A stretch of 64,000 nt of DNA from Gordoniibacillus chartarius (GTDB lineage Bacteria > Bacillota > Bacilli > Paenibacillales > NBRC-103111), in the NCBI RefSeq assembly GCF_042432825.1, contig NZ_JBHLWN010000090.1:36496-100495 (forward strand), written 5' to 3'. Each line of letters begins with the position of its first letter. Positions within the stretch are counted from its first letter, which is position 1. Positions 8,898-18,417 of this stretch are shown in pieces. A program made the position numbers and the translations under genes. The notes beneath the pieces are model-generated. The model worked only from the letters and a program-made list of their open reading frames with translations, was not told the origin of the DNA and searched no databases.

Positions 8898-9487
8898 GTG
8901 AAAGTGGCTAAACATCCGACGGATTATGCTATCAAAGAAATGCAGGCATATGGAATCTTGATTTCGGGTCATTATGTGGAAAATCAACATTATGTCGGGC
9001 GCATTTTCTCCCGGATCCGGAATGGAGCACCTGGCTTAGGCTGCCGGAACGCTACAAACGGCTTGTGCATATTCCGATGAAGAATCACCCTTTCCGCTCC
9101 GACGTTGAAGAAGCGATCAAAAAAATGCACAAGCATAGCAGCCAAGGAACGACTCCGATTCACCAGCGATTGTCGATGGTGGCGCTTGAAGAAGCGCTCT
9201 TACATTTGCGGCTTGCCACGTTATCCGGCGGGGCAGCCGCGATGGACCCGCGGATCGCCGATATTCCGCTTTATATGCAGCATTCGTTCGCTGAGAAAAT
9301 ATCACTTCCCGATTTGGCCAAACGAAGCTGCCTGTCCACCTCGCGATTATCGCATCTGTTTAAGGAGGAAGTAGGGGATACGATCATCAATACGCTGCAT
9401 AAAATCAGATTGGAGAAAGCGGCGCAGCTGCTTTCTTACACGGCACGGCAAATTTCAAAACGGAAGCGGGATGAACTGTTATCGTAG
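8898..9487 (+). pseudogene. Broken AraC-family regulator
   Basis: Two frames together make an AraC regulator. The first, from 8898, gives EMQAYGILISGHYVENQHY, the start of a sensor domain. A shift near 9000 moves the homology to another frame (PDPEWSTWLRLPERYKRLVH), which continues into the AraC helix-turn-helix (LPDLAKRSCLSTSRLSHLFKEE). The second helix pair is lost: after LEKAAQLLSYTARQIS the protein ends in unrelated residues and a stop at 9485-9487. It is therefore both frame-shifted and truncated. It probably once controlled the neighbouring sugar genes. Confidence 0.75.
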
Positions 9488-9600
9488 ACAAGATAGCAGG
9501 ATTATATGTTGATTCAGCAGATTTGTGCGTTTTATTCTCCCTTAGGGTCCCTTATACTTTGGGTATCATCACGAACGTCATGCAATGATCATAGGGAGGA

Positions 9601-10476
9601 ATGATGAGCGATATGCCTACCCGCAGCAATGGTCCGAGCCTTGAGGTGCAAATGTCATGGTGGACGATGACAGGGCTCGACGGAGATGCAGAGAGCCGTA
9701 GCTTGGAGGAACGCTTTCACCGTATCGCAGAGGCTGGGTTTGACGGGATCAACGGTTTCGTGCCAGCCCCGGAGGAAGCGGATGCTTGGCGAAAGCTGCT
9801 GGAACGATACGGACTGTCCTTCAGCGTAAACGCTTATCCCAAAAGCGCAGAAGATATGGCTCGATTCCTGGACCAAGCCAAACAGTTCGAACGCATCGAT
9901 TTCATTAACGCGCAAGTGCTGACGCCGTTTCTGACAGGGCAGGCGGCGGAAGCGCTCCTGTCCGACATCCATCATTTGGCGCGGAATGCGGGGATCCCCG
10001 TGTATATCGAAACGCACCGCGGTACGATTACGCAGGATCTGATCAGGACGGCACGTTACGTAGACCATATCGGGGATTTACGGTTAACCATTGATTTTTC
10101 CCATTATGTTGTAGCCGGCGAGATGCATACCGTGTCGGAGGAAGCGGAAGCGCTTCTCCAGAAGCTGCTGACGCGCACTTCAAGCATTCATGCCCGAGTG
10201 TCGAACGGGGAGCAAATCCAGGTCGATGTAGGAAGCAGCGGTGAGCATCCGATGATGCGGCACTTCGAACGCTGGTGGAGAAGCGGCATGACGAATTGGC
10301 TGGAGACGGCCGGCCAAGTCGGACCGTTTCCGTTCATTTGCGAATTGGGGCCCCCGCCGTATGCGATTACCGCCGATGAGTTTGGCAGCCGCCGGGAAGA
10401 GCTCTCTGACCGCTGGTCGCAATCGTTATTGTTCGCGCAAATGGCTCGTTCGATCTGGAAGGATATTGTCGCATAG
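9601..10476 (+). CDS. Sugar phosphate isomerase/epimerase family protein
   Basis: A second TIM-barrel protein of the xylose-isomerase-like superfamily, about 290 residues, only distantly like the one at 8.1 kb. Visible segments are GFDGINGF near the N-terminus, IPVYIETHRGTITQ (metal-binding Glu), LTIDFSHYVVAGE and SIHARVSNG. Three start codons are close together (9601, 9604, 9613). The AGGGAGGA ribosome site ends at 9600, so the ATG at 9613, 12 bases away, or the one at 9604 is more plausible than 9601. It follows the broken regulator and ends the carbohydrate block. The substrate is unknown. Confidence 0.82.
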   Translation: MMSDMPTRSNGPSLEVQMSWWTMTGLDGDAESRSLEERFHRIAEAGFDGINGFVPAPEEADAWRKLLERYGLSFSVNAYPKSAEDMARFLDQAKQFERIDFINAQVLTPFLTGQAAEALLSDIHHLARNAGIPVYIETHRGTITQDLIRTARYVDHIGDLRLTIDFSHYVVAGEMHTVSEEAEALLQKLLTRTSSIHARVSNGEQIQVDVGSSGEHPMMRHFERWWRSGMTNWLETAGQVGPFPFICELGPPPYAITADEFGSRREELSDRWSQSLLFAQMARSIWKDIVA

Positions 10477-10585
10477 CGCCACAAGCTCAGGCGCAGCGTG
10501 GCAAGCATATTGCCGCTCCCTGCACGGATTACCTGATCCGGGATGCCGAATACTTGCTGTCCCGAAATTAACGTATGACTTGGAA

Positions 10586-10619
10586 AAGCTCCCTTCCTCG
10601 AGAGAGGTTAGGGGGCTTC
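10586..10619 (+). terminator. Hairpin downstream of the isomerase gene
   Basis: AAGCTCCC and GGGGGCTT form the outer stem, with CCTC-GAGA-GAGG inside. The bases after it are not a good T-run. It lies in a ~340-bp gap (10477-10815) in which I see no further gene. Confidence 0.55.
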
Positions 10620-10815
10620 GTCATGCATTGAGCCTTGGACGATGATGAGTTTATGATCATGTGTAGTGATCATCTAGCTATTTACGGGGAAAAGAAGTTG
10701 GGTAAGGTCGTTATTGCGAAGTATTGAAATGCCTGTAATGTAGCGTATTGGAAACCGACGTGACTTGAATGAGAAGGGCGGTTTTCCAGTTTTCGGGGAT
10801 AGGGGTGGCGGTATT

Positions 10816-11170
10816 TTGAACTATTTCATGACGGACATACACGGAAGAACATATCGAATGGGTTAGTGCAGGGACATCCTCTGGGTGTCTGAATATGTTT
10901 TCTACAGCATCCCCAAAGAAAGTCTCCTCTCACTAGCGCAAAATAAACCCGTTGTACACGGCCATACTCCGGTTGAACGCATCTATTACGACGGCGTACG
11001 CATGAATTGCGACCTCGGATCGAACACTTACGCCATCCGGGAGGAACGCGGGCTCGCATTGGCAGATCTAACCCGGATGATTTACTATGTATACAAACAG
11101 TCTTCCAAGGAAGTCATCACTGATTCTTATCATTTCACCTTAAGTGGTTTTCGAGAATCGCACAGGGGAG
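10816..11170 (+). pseudogene. Remnant of a PrpA/ApaH-like metallophosphatase
   Basis: A TTG-led frame at 10816 gives LNYFMTDIHGRTYRMG and then a stop; TDIHG is the first metal-binding motif of serine/threonine-phosphatase-like metallophosphatases. About 70 bases on, another stretch reads KPVVHGHTPVERI and MNCDLGSNTYAI, the last His motif and the following strand of the same family. The central ~150 residues with the GDxxDRG and GNHE motifs are missing. The locus therefore holds the two ends of a gene with an internal deletion; the tail after ~11160 is not family-like. Confidence 0.7.
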
Positions 11171-11317
11171 AAACGGCTAAACGCGGAGTTCATCATGAAA
11201 ATTCGTTTATTCTTCGATTAGTTTTTTTAGTGAATCCGATGATGTTAATTTAAGTGACGCGAAATATCCATAAGATCATTATCTAGATAGAAATTTATCG
11301 ACATTATGTTATATATA

Positions 11318-11347
11318 TTGACATGCATTTAACTTCCGCCCTATAAT
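11318..11347 (+). promoter_or_regulatory. Strong sigma-A-type promoter
   Basis: TTGACA (11318-11323), an 18-base spacer and TATAAT (11342-11347) match both consensus boxes exactly. The next gene starts at 11455. The ~100-base leader contains a GCCGCGCA/TGTGCGGC hairpin, so expression may be tuned after initiation. Confidence 0.8.
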
Positions 11348-11454
11348 GAACTCATCGAATCGCCAAAGTGCCGCGCAGTCATCTCATCTCCACTGGCTGA
11401 TGTGCGGCTTATTTGTGTTTTGCAATTTCACATTATCGAAAGGATGGACAGCTC

Positions 11455-12924
11455 ATGATCAGGCTCATGCGTACTTCCGAATACAAGCGGCTTGAAGGCG
11501 ATCTGGCAAAGATGGCGGAAGGTGACTTCTGCATGCAAAGCACCGGAGTGCCGATTCAAGAGCGATCACGGATAAGGTCGGTAATAAAGAGAACCGTCCG
11601 AAGCTTGGTTTCGCTGATTCGTGTGGTCGACCGCTCTTCCCGTGAGCTACATATCAAGATGGAGGATACAAGCGCGAAATCCGCCATGATTTCAGAGCAA
11701 ATTGAAGGTGTCACCGGGACGATCCGCGAAGTTGCCGTCAGCATGCAGGGGGCGGCGGAGCATGTTGCGGACATTTCGGAAGAAATGAACAGCAGCTATC
11801 GCTATTTGCAGGAAGTCAAGAAGAAGAACGGGGAGCTTGTAGCTTCTTCGGCCAGCTTATCGGAGGAGGTTTCCAGCGGCAAGAAAGAGATATCCGCCGC
11901 CATGGAGCAGATGCGGGTCATCTCCGGCGAAAGCGGGCAAGTTCACGAGCGGATGAATCGTCTTGGTGAAGCGATAAAGAAAATCGCCGACATGACCTTG
12001 CTGATTGAAGAAATCAGCAGTCAGACGCAATTGCTTGCACTGAATGCCAATATTGAAGCGGCGCGGGCAGGGGAACATGGAAGAGGATTCGCAGTTGTCG
12101 CCCAAGAGATTACGAGATTGGCCGCCCAAACGAAGCAGGAGACGACCGGCATCCGGGAATCGATACGGACGGTAACCCGTTGCTCCGACGTCTTGGGGGA
12201 TTCTATCATCCATATGCATGCCGCGCTGGGGACAACGGAATCGACTTTGAAAACCGCAGCAGACAAGTATGGCAAGGTAGAATCGTTTCTTGTCCATATC
12301 ATAGGCGAAATGAACGAAGTGGACGAAAGACTGGAAGGGATTGCGAGCAGTACGCTCTCGACTACGGATTCCGTCAATCGAACATCTGCGATGCTGCAGC
12401 AAATCGCCGCCGGAAGCGAAGAAGTATTGGCGCTTGCGGAGCTTCAGCAGCAAAACCTGCTTGTGATCAACGATAATATTCAGGAATCGGCCCGCAGAAG
12501 TCTTTCGCTTCGGTCGTCCGTCTCCCAATTCCGGCTGCCTTCGCGCCAAGAGAGTCACCCTATGCAGGAGGAGCTGGAGCGATGGGTGGAATGCGCGATG
12601 GCGATCCGTGCCGTTATGGTTTCCATGATCGAGTCGCGTGACATCGAACAAATCCGCGAGTGGCACCGGAAGAAGCAATACTACGAGGCGCGGTTGGAGA
12701 CATGTTTCCAGGATATTCGAGCTAAAGCGGCAACTAACGAGGACCGGCACCAATTGGATCAGCTAAGTAAAGCCTGGCTTCATTTTGCCGAAATTAAAGA
12801 CCGGAACGCTGCATGGATGCTGGAGGGAGAATATGAGTCCGCCAAGCAGGCGTTAATTACAAAAGGGAGAACCAACTTTAAGCGAGCGATGGACTTGGCA
12901 ACGGAGTGGATGGACCGCGGATAA
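11455..12924 (+). CDS. Soluble methyl-accepting chemotaxis-like signalling protein
   Basis: The ATG at 11455 follows GAAAGGATGG; an earlier TTG at 11413 is less likely. The ~489-residue protein has no membrane segment. Its core is a long MCP signalling coiled coil with the highly conserved tip (LLALNANIEAARAGEHGRGF, then AVVAQEITRLAAQT), which docks CheA/CheW. The C-terminal ~110 residues form a helical domain (WVECAMAIRAVMVSMI to the end) that looks like half of a four-helix-bundle sensor; it lacks the His/Cys pattern of CZB zinc domains. The order signalling domain first, sensor last, is unusual. It would sense a cytoplasmic signal. No other chemotaxis gene is adjacent. Confidence 0.85.
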   Translation: MIRLMRTSEYKRLEGDLAKMAEGDFCMQSTGVPIQERSRIRSVIKRTVRSLVSLIRVVDRSSRELHIKMEDTSAKSAMISEQIEGVTGTIREVAVSMQGAAEHVADISEEMNSSYRYLQEVKKKNGELVASSASLSEEVSSGKKEISAAMEQMRVISGESGQVHERMNRLGEAIKKIADMTLLIEEISSQTQLLALNANIEAARAGEHGRGFAVVAQEITRLAAQTKQETTGIRESIRTVTRCSDVLGDSIIHMHAALGTTESTLKTAADKYGKVESFLVHIIGEMNEVDERLEGIASSTLSTTDSVNRTSAMLQQIAAGSEEVLALAELQQQNLLVINDNIQESARRSLSLRSSVSQFRLPSRQESHPMQEELERWVECAMAIRAVMVSMIESRDIEQIREWHRKKQYYEARLETCFQDIRAKAATNEDRHQLDQLSKAWLHFAEIKDRNAAWMLEGEYESAKQALITKGRTNFKRAMDLATEWMDRG

Positions 12925-13071
12925 CGAAACGATGAACTTACATTTTTTGTCTTGTGTTTGCTGAATACTACATTTATACTTCATCTGAAGACTGATTCTA
13001 AAGAACTACATAAGCGCAAGAACACAAAGGAAGTTTGTCGGATAATATCAAAATCAAATAATTAGGGAGAA

Positions 13072-13173
13072 GGCCGACAACGACGTCGGTCTTGAACAAG
13101 GCAATGAAGCCTTGCCGAAGATTTGCAATACAGGTGACGATGCTCGCTTGTTTTTGCAAGTATTCGGCAAGGC
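13072..13173 (+). other. Structured leader upstream of the GGDEF-EAL gene
   Basis: The 314-bp gap before the gene contains two hairpins. The first is GGCCGAC (13072-13078) with GTCGGTC (13085-13091). The second, longer one pairs GCCTTGCCGAA (13109-13119) with TTCGGCAAGGC (13163-13173), and inside it TTGCAA with TTGCAA across a 3-base internal loop, leaving a ~25-base apical loop. It does not match the conserved core of the known GEMM cyclic-di-GMP riboswitches as far as I can tell. A regulatory leader is an inference. Confidence 0.5.
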
Positions 13174-13238
13174 TTTTCGTTGTGGCGATGCATCGAATAT
13201 TTAGAAGTTCGATCCGGTGTTGGCGGGGAGTCGGTTGA

Positions 13239-15806
13239 ATGGGTGGATTTCACATTTCGGCAGTCCGAATCATGAATCGTCTGAAATATTGGCAAAAGTT
13301 TGTGTTAATCGGCACCCTCTTTTTACTGCCGATCGTGCAAACGGAATATTTGCTATTTTCCGGTATCGATAAGGAGATCCGCTTCGCCAAAAATGAAAGA
13401 ATGGGCATTGAATATGCGAACCATATCCGCAATCTGCTGGAAGCTCTTCAGCAGCACAGGGGAATCGTCAACGCTTTCTTGTCCGGAGACGCTTCGTTCC
13501 AGGAGATGATCGTTAGGCAGCAGAACGAAATCGAGCATTCGATCATTACCATCGACAAGGTTGACCGGGAGTTGGACCGTCAATTTCACACGACGGTTCA
13601 TTGGAGCTCCATCAAGCGGAAGTGGGTTCAGCTCAAGCAAAACCTGCAGCGCTTACAGCCGCAAGAAAGCTTCGGCCTGCACAGCGAGTTGATACAAGAA
13701 AGCTATCAGCTGCATACCTCAATCGTATCCAATTTACTGGCACTGATCGGGACGATTAAGGATGCCTCCGGCTTGAGAATCGATCCGGACCACGACAGCT
13801 ATTATTTGATGGACGTCATCATCGGCAAGCTTCCTTCCGTCATGGAGACCGTAGGACAGACAAGAGGAATTGGAGTCGGGGTGGCGGCGAGGAGAGCGAT
13901 TACCGAAGAGGAAAGAACGCAATTGCTGATCTTGTCCGGCATGATCCGCACCTTTATGAAGGACCTGGCCGATATGCCTGTTGTTTTCGAAAATACCGGG
14001 CTCCAGGATGACCTCCACACTCATATTCGGGAAACCGCAGCGGAAACGAATGCCTTCTTGGATGAGCTTAACGAACAAATCATCCATGCAGCGAACATTA
14101 CGATCAGTCCTTCCGAATTTTTCGAAAGGGCGACCAAGGTGATCGATTCCGGATTTCGGTTGTACGATGCGGAATCACCCGTCTTGGACCGCCTGCTTCA
14201 GCAGCGCATCCATCACTTGCAGGCAAAGAAGCAATATATCGCCTTATTTTCCTGTCTGATCATCCTGCTCCTGTTGTACCTGTTCGTCACGTTTCATATT
14301 TCCGTGCTGCAGACCGTCCTGGCGTTAAAGAAAGCTGCCGTGCGCATTGTCGGGGGCGACTTGACGACGCGGGTCGACATCGATTCAAAGGACGAGCTTG
14401 GACATGTGTCGATCGCATTCAATAAGATGATCGAAGCGTTTGACTCGATGATTGCCGAACGTGCGCGTCACGAGAAACAGATCGAGCAGCTCGCGTTTTT
14501 CGATGCGCTGACCGGGCTGCCTAACCGCGTTTTGTTCAATGAACGGTTAGAGCATGCTCTCGCGGCTGCAGAAAAGAACAACCACATGCTCGCCGTCATG
14601 TTTCTGGATTTGGACCGGTTTAAGCATATTAACGATACGCTGGGTCATGAAGCAGGGGATGTATTGCTGAAGACGGTGGCCGATCGGTTAACACGGTGTT
14701 TGCGGCATGACGATTTGGTTTCGAGGATGGGCGGAGATGAATTTATGCTGTTCATTCCCGGGATCAAAAGCATAGGTGAGGTCAGGGTCGCTGCCGAGAG
14801 CATCATCGGTCGCTTCGCCGAGCCGATTGTCGTCAATGGGCATGAACTGGTCGTCTCCGTCAGTATCGGAATCAGCTTATATCCGTTCGACGGGAACAGC
14901 CGCGACGGTTTGATCAAAAGCGCGGATATGGCGATGTACAAAGCGAAGGGAGAGGGGAGAAACACGTTCCGAATCTACGACAGCAGCCTTCATGCGATGT
15001 CGACAGAGCGATTGCGCCTGGAAGTGAATTTGCGCAGAGCGTTGGAGCGGGGGGAGTTTACAATATACTATCAGCCGCGAATCGGTTTAACGGGCGGAAC
15101 GATTGCGGCCATGGAAGCCCTCGTCCGGTGGCAGCATCCCGAATCGGGGCTGGTGTCCCCGGCGGAGTTTATTCCGCTCGCCGAAGAGATCGGCTTGATC
15201 GTTCCGCTTGGGGAATGGATTCTTGAGACCGCATGCCGGCAAAATAAACGCTGGCAGGATGACGGCATGGATCCGTTCCGGATTTCCGTCAACATCTCCG
15301 CCGTCCAGTTTCACCGGGACGAATTCGTGAAAGTCGTGCAGCGGGCGCTGCAGGAAGCTTCGCTTGAACCGCAATGGCTTGAGCTCGAGCTGACGGAAAG
15401 CATTGTCATGAATAACGCCGCGAAGACGATTATGAAGCTGAGAGAGCTCAAAGAGGCGGGCGTTCATATTTCGATCGATGATTTCGGAACCGGATTCTCG
15501 TCGTTAAGCTATTTGAAATATTTCCCTATCGATACGTTGAAGATCGACCGCTCGTTCCTTCAGGATGTTCCGGATTCCCCTAAAGATATCGCGATCATTA
15601 AGACGATTATCGCTCTCGCGCGAAGGCTGCATTTGAATGTGGTGGCAGAAGGAGTGGAATCGAGAGAGCAATTCCTCTTCCTGGCAGCCCGCAAATGCAG
15701 CGAGGGACAAGGCTATTTCTTCAGCCGGCCGATGCCGGCGAGCGAAGCGGAGCAGTGGATTAGGGACAGTTCGGCGGAGTGGTGCTCAAAATTTTATATT
15801 CCTTAA
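13239..15806 (+). CDS. Membrane-bound GGDEF-EAL protein (cyclic-di-GMP turnover)
   Basis: The 855-residue protein has a membrane helix near residues 17-35, a ~300-residue outer sensor region, a second helix near 333-357, a HAMP domain and then GGDEF and EAL domains. GGDEF is intact at 498-502, and RHDD five residues before it fits the inhibitory RxxD site. The EAL domain keeps EAL at 626-628, DDFGTGFSSLSYL, KIDRSF and VVAEGVES, so both synthesis and breakdown of cyclic di-GMP look possible. The start at 13239 has no strong ribosome site; the ATG at residue 12 is an alternative. The PilZ protein at 61 kb is a possible target. Confidence 0.93.
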   Translation: MGGFHISAVRIMNRLKYWQKFVLIGTLFLLPIVQTEYLLFSGIDKEIRFAKNERMGIEYANHIRNLLEALQQHRGIVNAFLSGDASFQEMIVRQQNEIEHSIITIDKVDRELDRQFHTTVHWSSIKRKWVQLKQNLQRLQPQESFGLHSELIQESYQLHTSIVSNLLALIGTIKDASGLRIDPDHDSYYLMDVIIGKLPSVMETVGQTRGIGVGVAARRAITEEERTQLLILSGMIRTFMKDLADMPVVFENTGLQDDLHTHIRETAAETNAFLDELNEQIIHAANITISPSEFFERATKVIDSGFRLYDAESPVLDRLLQQRIHHLQAKKQYIALFSCLIILLLLYLFVTFHISVLQTVLALKKAAVRIVGGDLTTRVDIDSKDELGHVSIAFNKMIEAFDSMIAERARHEKQIEQLAFFDALTGLPNRVLFNERLEHALAAAEKNNHMLAVMFLDLDRFKHINDTLGHEAGDVLLKTVADRLTRCLRHDDLVSRMGGDEFMLFIPGIKSIGEVRVAAESIIGRFAEPIVVNGHELVVSVSIGISLYPFDGNSRDGLIKSADMAMYKAKGEGRNTFRIYDSSLHAMSTERLRLEVNLRRALERGEFTIYYQPRIGLTGGTIAAMEALVRWQHPESGLVSPAEFIPLAEEIGLIVPLGEWILETACRQNKRWQDDGMDPFRISVNISAVQFHRDEFVKVVQRALQEASLEPQWLELELTESIVMNNAAKTIMKLRELKEAGVHISIDDFGTGFSSLSYLKYFPIDTLKIDRSFLQDVPDSPKDIAIIKTIIALARRLHLNVVAEGVESREQFLFLAARKCSEGQGYFFSRPMPASEAEQWIRDSSAEWCSKFYIP

Positions 15807-15862
15807 AAGGAGTGCAGCGCAGTGAAATCGGTATGGACCCCCGAGATGGCGAACCGTACCAT

Positions 15863-16585
15863 TCAATCCGGCGATTTCTTCCGGTACACCCGCTCGGGGC
15901 GGCCGACGATGCCGTAAGACAGGTCGGCGTATACTTCGCCCGAGCTGACGAGATACTCCAAATAGCGGCGGCCTGTCGAACGGCTGACGCCGATCTCCTT
16001 GGCGATTTGCTCCGCCGTCTTGCCGGTTGCCGCGGCGGATATCGCTTGCACGATTTTCACCAGCGTTAATTTGTCGATGCCTTTGGGGAGGTCGGAGGTA
16101 TTCGAAAGAGACTCTTTCTTGCCCGGTCCCGCCCATAAGCGGTCGACATCGCTCTGATTGATCGTTCCGGATTCGTCCAGGCGGATCAGCTGCTGATGAA
16201 AATCCAGGTAACGGTGCAGCGTTTCTTTCAGCCTTTCCAGTAAGACGGGCTTCATAATGTAATCGAAAGCTCCGCCGCGAACGGCTTCCCGAACCGTCTC
16301 GACTTCTTTGGCCGCCGTAATCATAATGACATCGGTATTCCGGTACGTTTGCCGGATGTACGTGAGCAGCTCCAAGCCGCTGGTGCCAGGGACATATACA
16401 TCCAGCATCACGAGCTGGGGTCTGAGAATGTCGAGCTGCTCTTTGGCCTGATCTCCGTCCGTGGCGATACCGACAACGCGAAACGCGTCCAGCTTCTCCA
16501 CAAACCTCCGGTGGATTTCGGCAATCTTGACTTCATCTTCGACGATCAGAACATCAATGATCGGATGCTGCGGCTCCGGGTTCAT
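15863..16585 (-). CDS. Response regulator of the CitB/DctR type
   Basis: The 240-residue protein starts with a receiver domain (acidic pair E16-D17, phospho-acceptor D62 in VMLDVYVPG, K in MKPVLLERL). The C-terminal part has a helix-turn-helix (GKTAEQIAKEIGVSRSTGRR) typical of the CitT/DcuR/MalR family. It lies 15 bases after the histidine kinase gene, forming a kinase-regulator operon that diverges from tctCBA. The arrangement suggests it switches on tctCBA in response to an outer di- or tricarboxylate. Confidence 0.92.
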   Translation of the reverse strand: MNPEPQHPIIDVLIVEDEVKIAEIHRRFVEKLDAFRVVGIATDGDQAKEQLDILRPQLVMLDVYVPGTSGLELLTYIRQTYRNTDVIMITAAKEVETVREAVRGGAFDYIMKPVLLERLKETLHRYLDFHQQLIRLDESGTINQSDVDRLWAGPGKKESLSNTSDLPKGIDKLTLVKIVQAISAAATGKTAEQIAKEIGVSRSTGRRYLEYLVSSGEVYADLSYGIVGRPERVYRKKSPD

Positions 16586-16600
16586 GGTACGGCCTCCTTG

Positions 16601-18190
16601 TCAGCGGGAATGAGGATGCTTCGGAATCGCAACGGTAAATACGGTGCCGCCCGACGGATTGCGATGAAACGTAATATATCCGGACAGCCGATCGACGGCA
16701 TGCTGCACTAAGGCCAGCCCGATTCCGCGCTGCTCCCCTTTGGTCGAATAGCCCTTTGTAAAAATAGAGCCGCCGATCTCCTCCGGGATGCCGATTCCCC
16801 GGTCCTCGCATTCGATAATCAAGTCCTCGCCCAGGTCCGTCAAAAACAATTTGACATACAGTTCCGTGTTTTCCCCGCCGGCAAGAACCGCCTCCATCGC
16901 ATTGTCGATCAAGTTGCCGATGATGGTGACCAGCAAGCTCCGGTCGATGTGCTCCGGGATGTCCGCAAACGAGCTTTCGGGATCGATTTCGAAGGTTAAT
17001 TTCAATTCTTGCGCATGATTGAACTTGCCGATCAGCAGCCCCCCGATCACCGGATCGGGAATTTCGCGCATCAGGAACTGAACCCGGTTCTGGTGAACAT
17101 CCGATTCCTTGGAAATGAGCTCGACGGCTTCCTGGTAAGATTCCAGCTGAATGAGTCCGGCGATGACATGCAGTTTGTTCGAAAATTCGTGCGTCTGCGC
17201 CCTCAGCGCATCGGCGAACTGCCGCACCTGCGACAGCTCCTCGGCCAGGCGGTACAGCTCGGATTTGCTGCGAAAGCTCGACACCGCTCCGGTCACTTCG
17301 CGTTTGCGGCTTATGATCGGCACCCGGTTGACGATCACTTCGTGATCGCCGATCAGCATTTCGTGGTCGAATTGGGCTTCGCCCGTACGGACGACCTCGT
17401 ACAAGCGGCTGTTAGGGAGAACGTCCTCAATATGCTTTCCCTTGATGGCAGCGCTTACGGGCAGGTCCAGCAGCTGCGTTGCGTAACGGTTCGCCAGCGT
17501 AATCATGCCATCTTTGTTTACGGCTATAACACCTTCGCGAATCGACTCCAGAATGGCCTGCTTCTCTGTATATAGTTCCCCGATTTCTTTAGGTTCAAGC
17601 CCAAGAATGGCGCTTCGCACGTTGCGGGCGATGAAGACCGACCCGATCAGGCCGACGGCGAGCACGGTCAAGGAAATCAGCATAATTCGCGACCGGTACG
17701 CGGCCGCGATCAAATCGATATCTTCCGCAAGAAAGCCGACGGACACAATCCCTATCACTTGTCCCTGCTCATCGAATATCGGAGCTTTGCCGCGCAGCGC
17801 GAGCCCCAGCGAGCCGTAGGCCTTGGAAATAATCGAACGTCCTTCGAGAACGGGGCCGTTGTCGCCTCCAACCATCTCCTTGCCGATTCGATCGGGCAGC
17901 GGGTGGGAATAACGGATGCCGCTGCGGTTGCCGACCACGATGTATTCCGCATCGATTTTGCCGCGGATCGCTTCCGCAATCGGCTGGATGATGGAGGAAG
18001 GCTCGGAGGTTTGAAAAGCACGGCGAATTTCGGGCATATTGGCCACGGTTTCGGCAACCTTGAGGGCGCGTGTACCGATTTGATCCTCAAGCGCGCTTGT
18101 CATCATGGAATCAAATGCGCTGCCAAGACCGACGATGAGGAGCAGCAGGAGCGAGCAAATAACGAGAATAAGCTTGGTTTGCAGCTTCAT
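16601..18190 (-). CDS. Sensor histidine kinase of the DcuS/CitA type
   Basis: The 529-residue kinase has an N-terminal helix (ILVICSLLLLLIVGLGSAF), an outer PAS-like sensor with the family's SGIRYSHPLPDRIGK segment (residues 90-104), a second helix near 168-187, a cytoplasmic PAS and the kinase core. The phosphorylated His is H334 in QTHEFSNKLH, as in the citrate/C4-dicarboxylate kinases; ATP-binding boxes include IDNAMEA, EDRGIGIP and RGIGLALV. It is the first gene of the pair with the regulator at 15.9 kb. Its position next to a Tct importer supports sensing of a carboxylate such as citrate or malate. Confidence 0.93.
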   Translation of the reverse strand: MKLQTKLILVICSLLLLLIVGLGSAFDSMMTSALEDQIGTRALKVAETVANMPEIRRAFQTSEPSSIIQPIAEAIRGKIDAEYIVVGNRSGIRYSHPLPDRIGKEMVGGDNGPVLEGRSIISKAYGSLGLALRGKAPIFDEQGQVIGIVSVGFLAEDIDLIAAAYRSRIMLISLTVLAVGLIGSVFIARNVRSAILGLEPKEIGELYTEKQAILESIREGVIAVNKDGMITLANRYATQLLDLPVSAAIKGKHIEDVLPNSRLYEVVRTGEAQFDHEMLIGDHEVIVNRVPIISRKREVTGAVSSFRSKSELYRLAEELSQVRQFADALRAQTHEFSNKLHVIAGLIQLESYQEAVELISKESDVHQNRVQFLMREIPDPVIGGLLIGKFNHAQELKLTFEIDPESSFADIPEHIDRSLLVTIIGNLIDNAMEAVLAGGENTELYVKLFLTDLGEDLIIECEDRGIGIPEEIGGSIFTKGYSTKGEQRGIGLALVQHAVDRLSGYITFHRNPSGGTVFTVAIPKHPHSR

Positions 18191-18357
18191 GACTGAGATG
18201 GCTCCCGTTTTTTTTGTTTGTATTGTATCATAAAGCGTTTTCCATTTGCCCGGTTTCAGCCGGTGACGGTCGTGAACAATATGAACAAAATGTCCACAAC
18301 AGCGTTAATGCAACTAATTTCGTTAAACTATTCGGAACGAGGGAAGGGATGTTATTC

Positions 18358-18371
18358 TGAAAGCGCTTCAA
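18358..18371 (+). promoter_or_regulatory. Possible CcpA (cre) site before tctC
   Basis: TGAAAGCGCTTCAA is nearly palindromic around GCGC and agrees with the cre consensus TGWAARCGYTWNCW at all but one position. It lies 47 bases before the tctC start, where CcpA binding would repress the importer when preferred sugars are present. The site is inferred from the sequence alone. Confidence 0.5.
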
Positions 18372-18417
18372 AGAAAGCGTATACAAGTAGGCGAAAACAA
18401 CATTGGAGGGGTTTCTA

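Noticed and set aside
11981..12924. CZB zinc-binding domain at the end of the chemoreceptor-like protein
   Set aside because: The His/Cys pattern of CZB is not present in the C-terminal helices.
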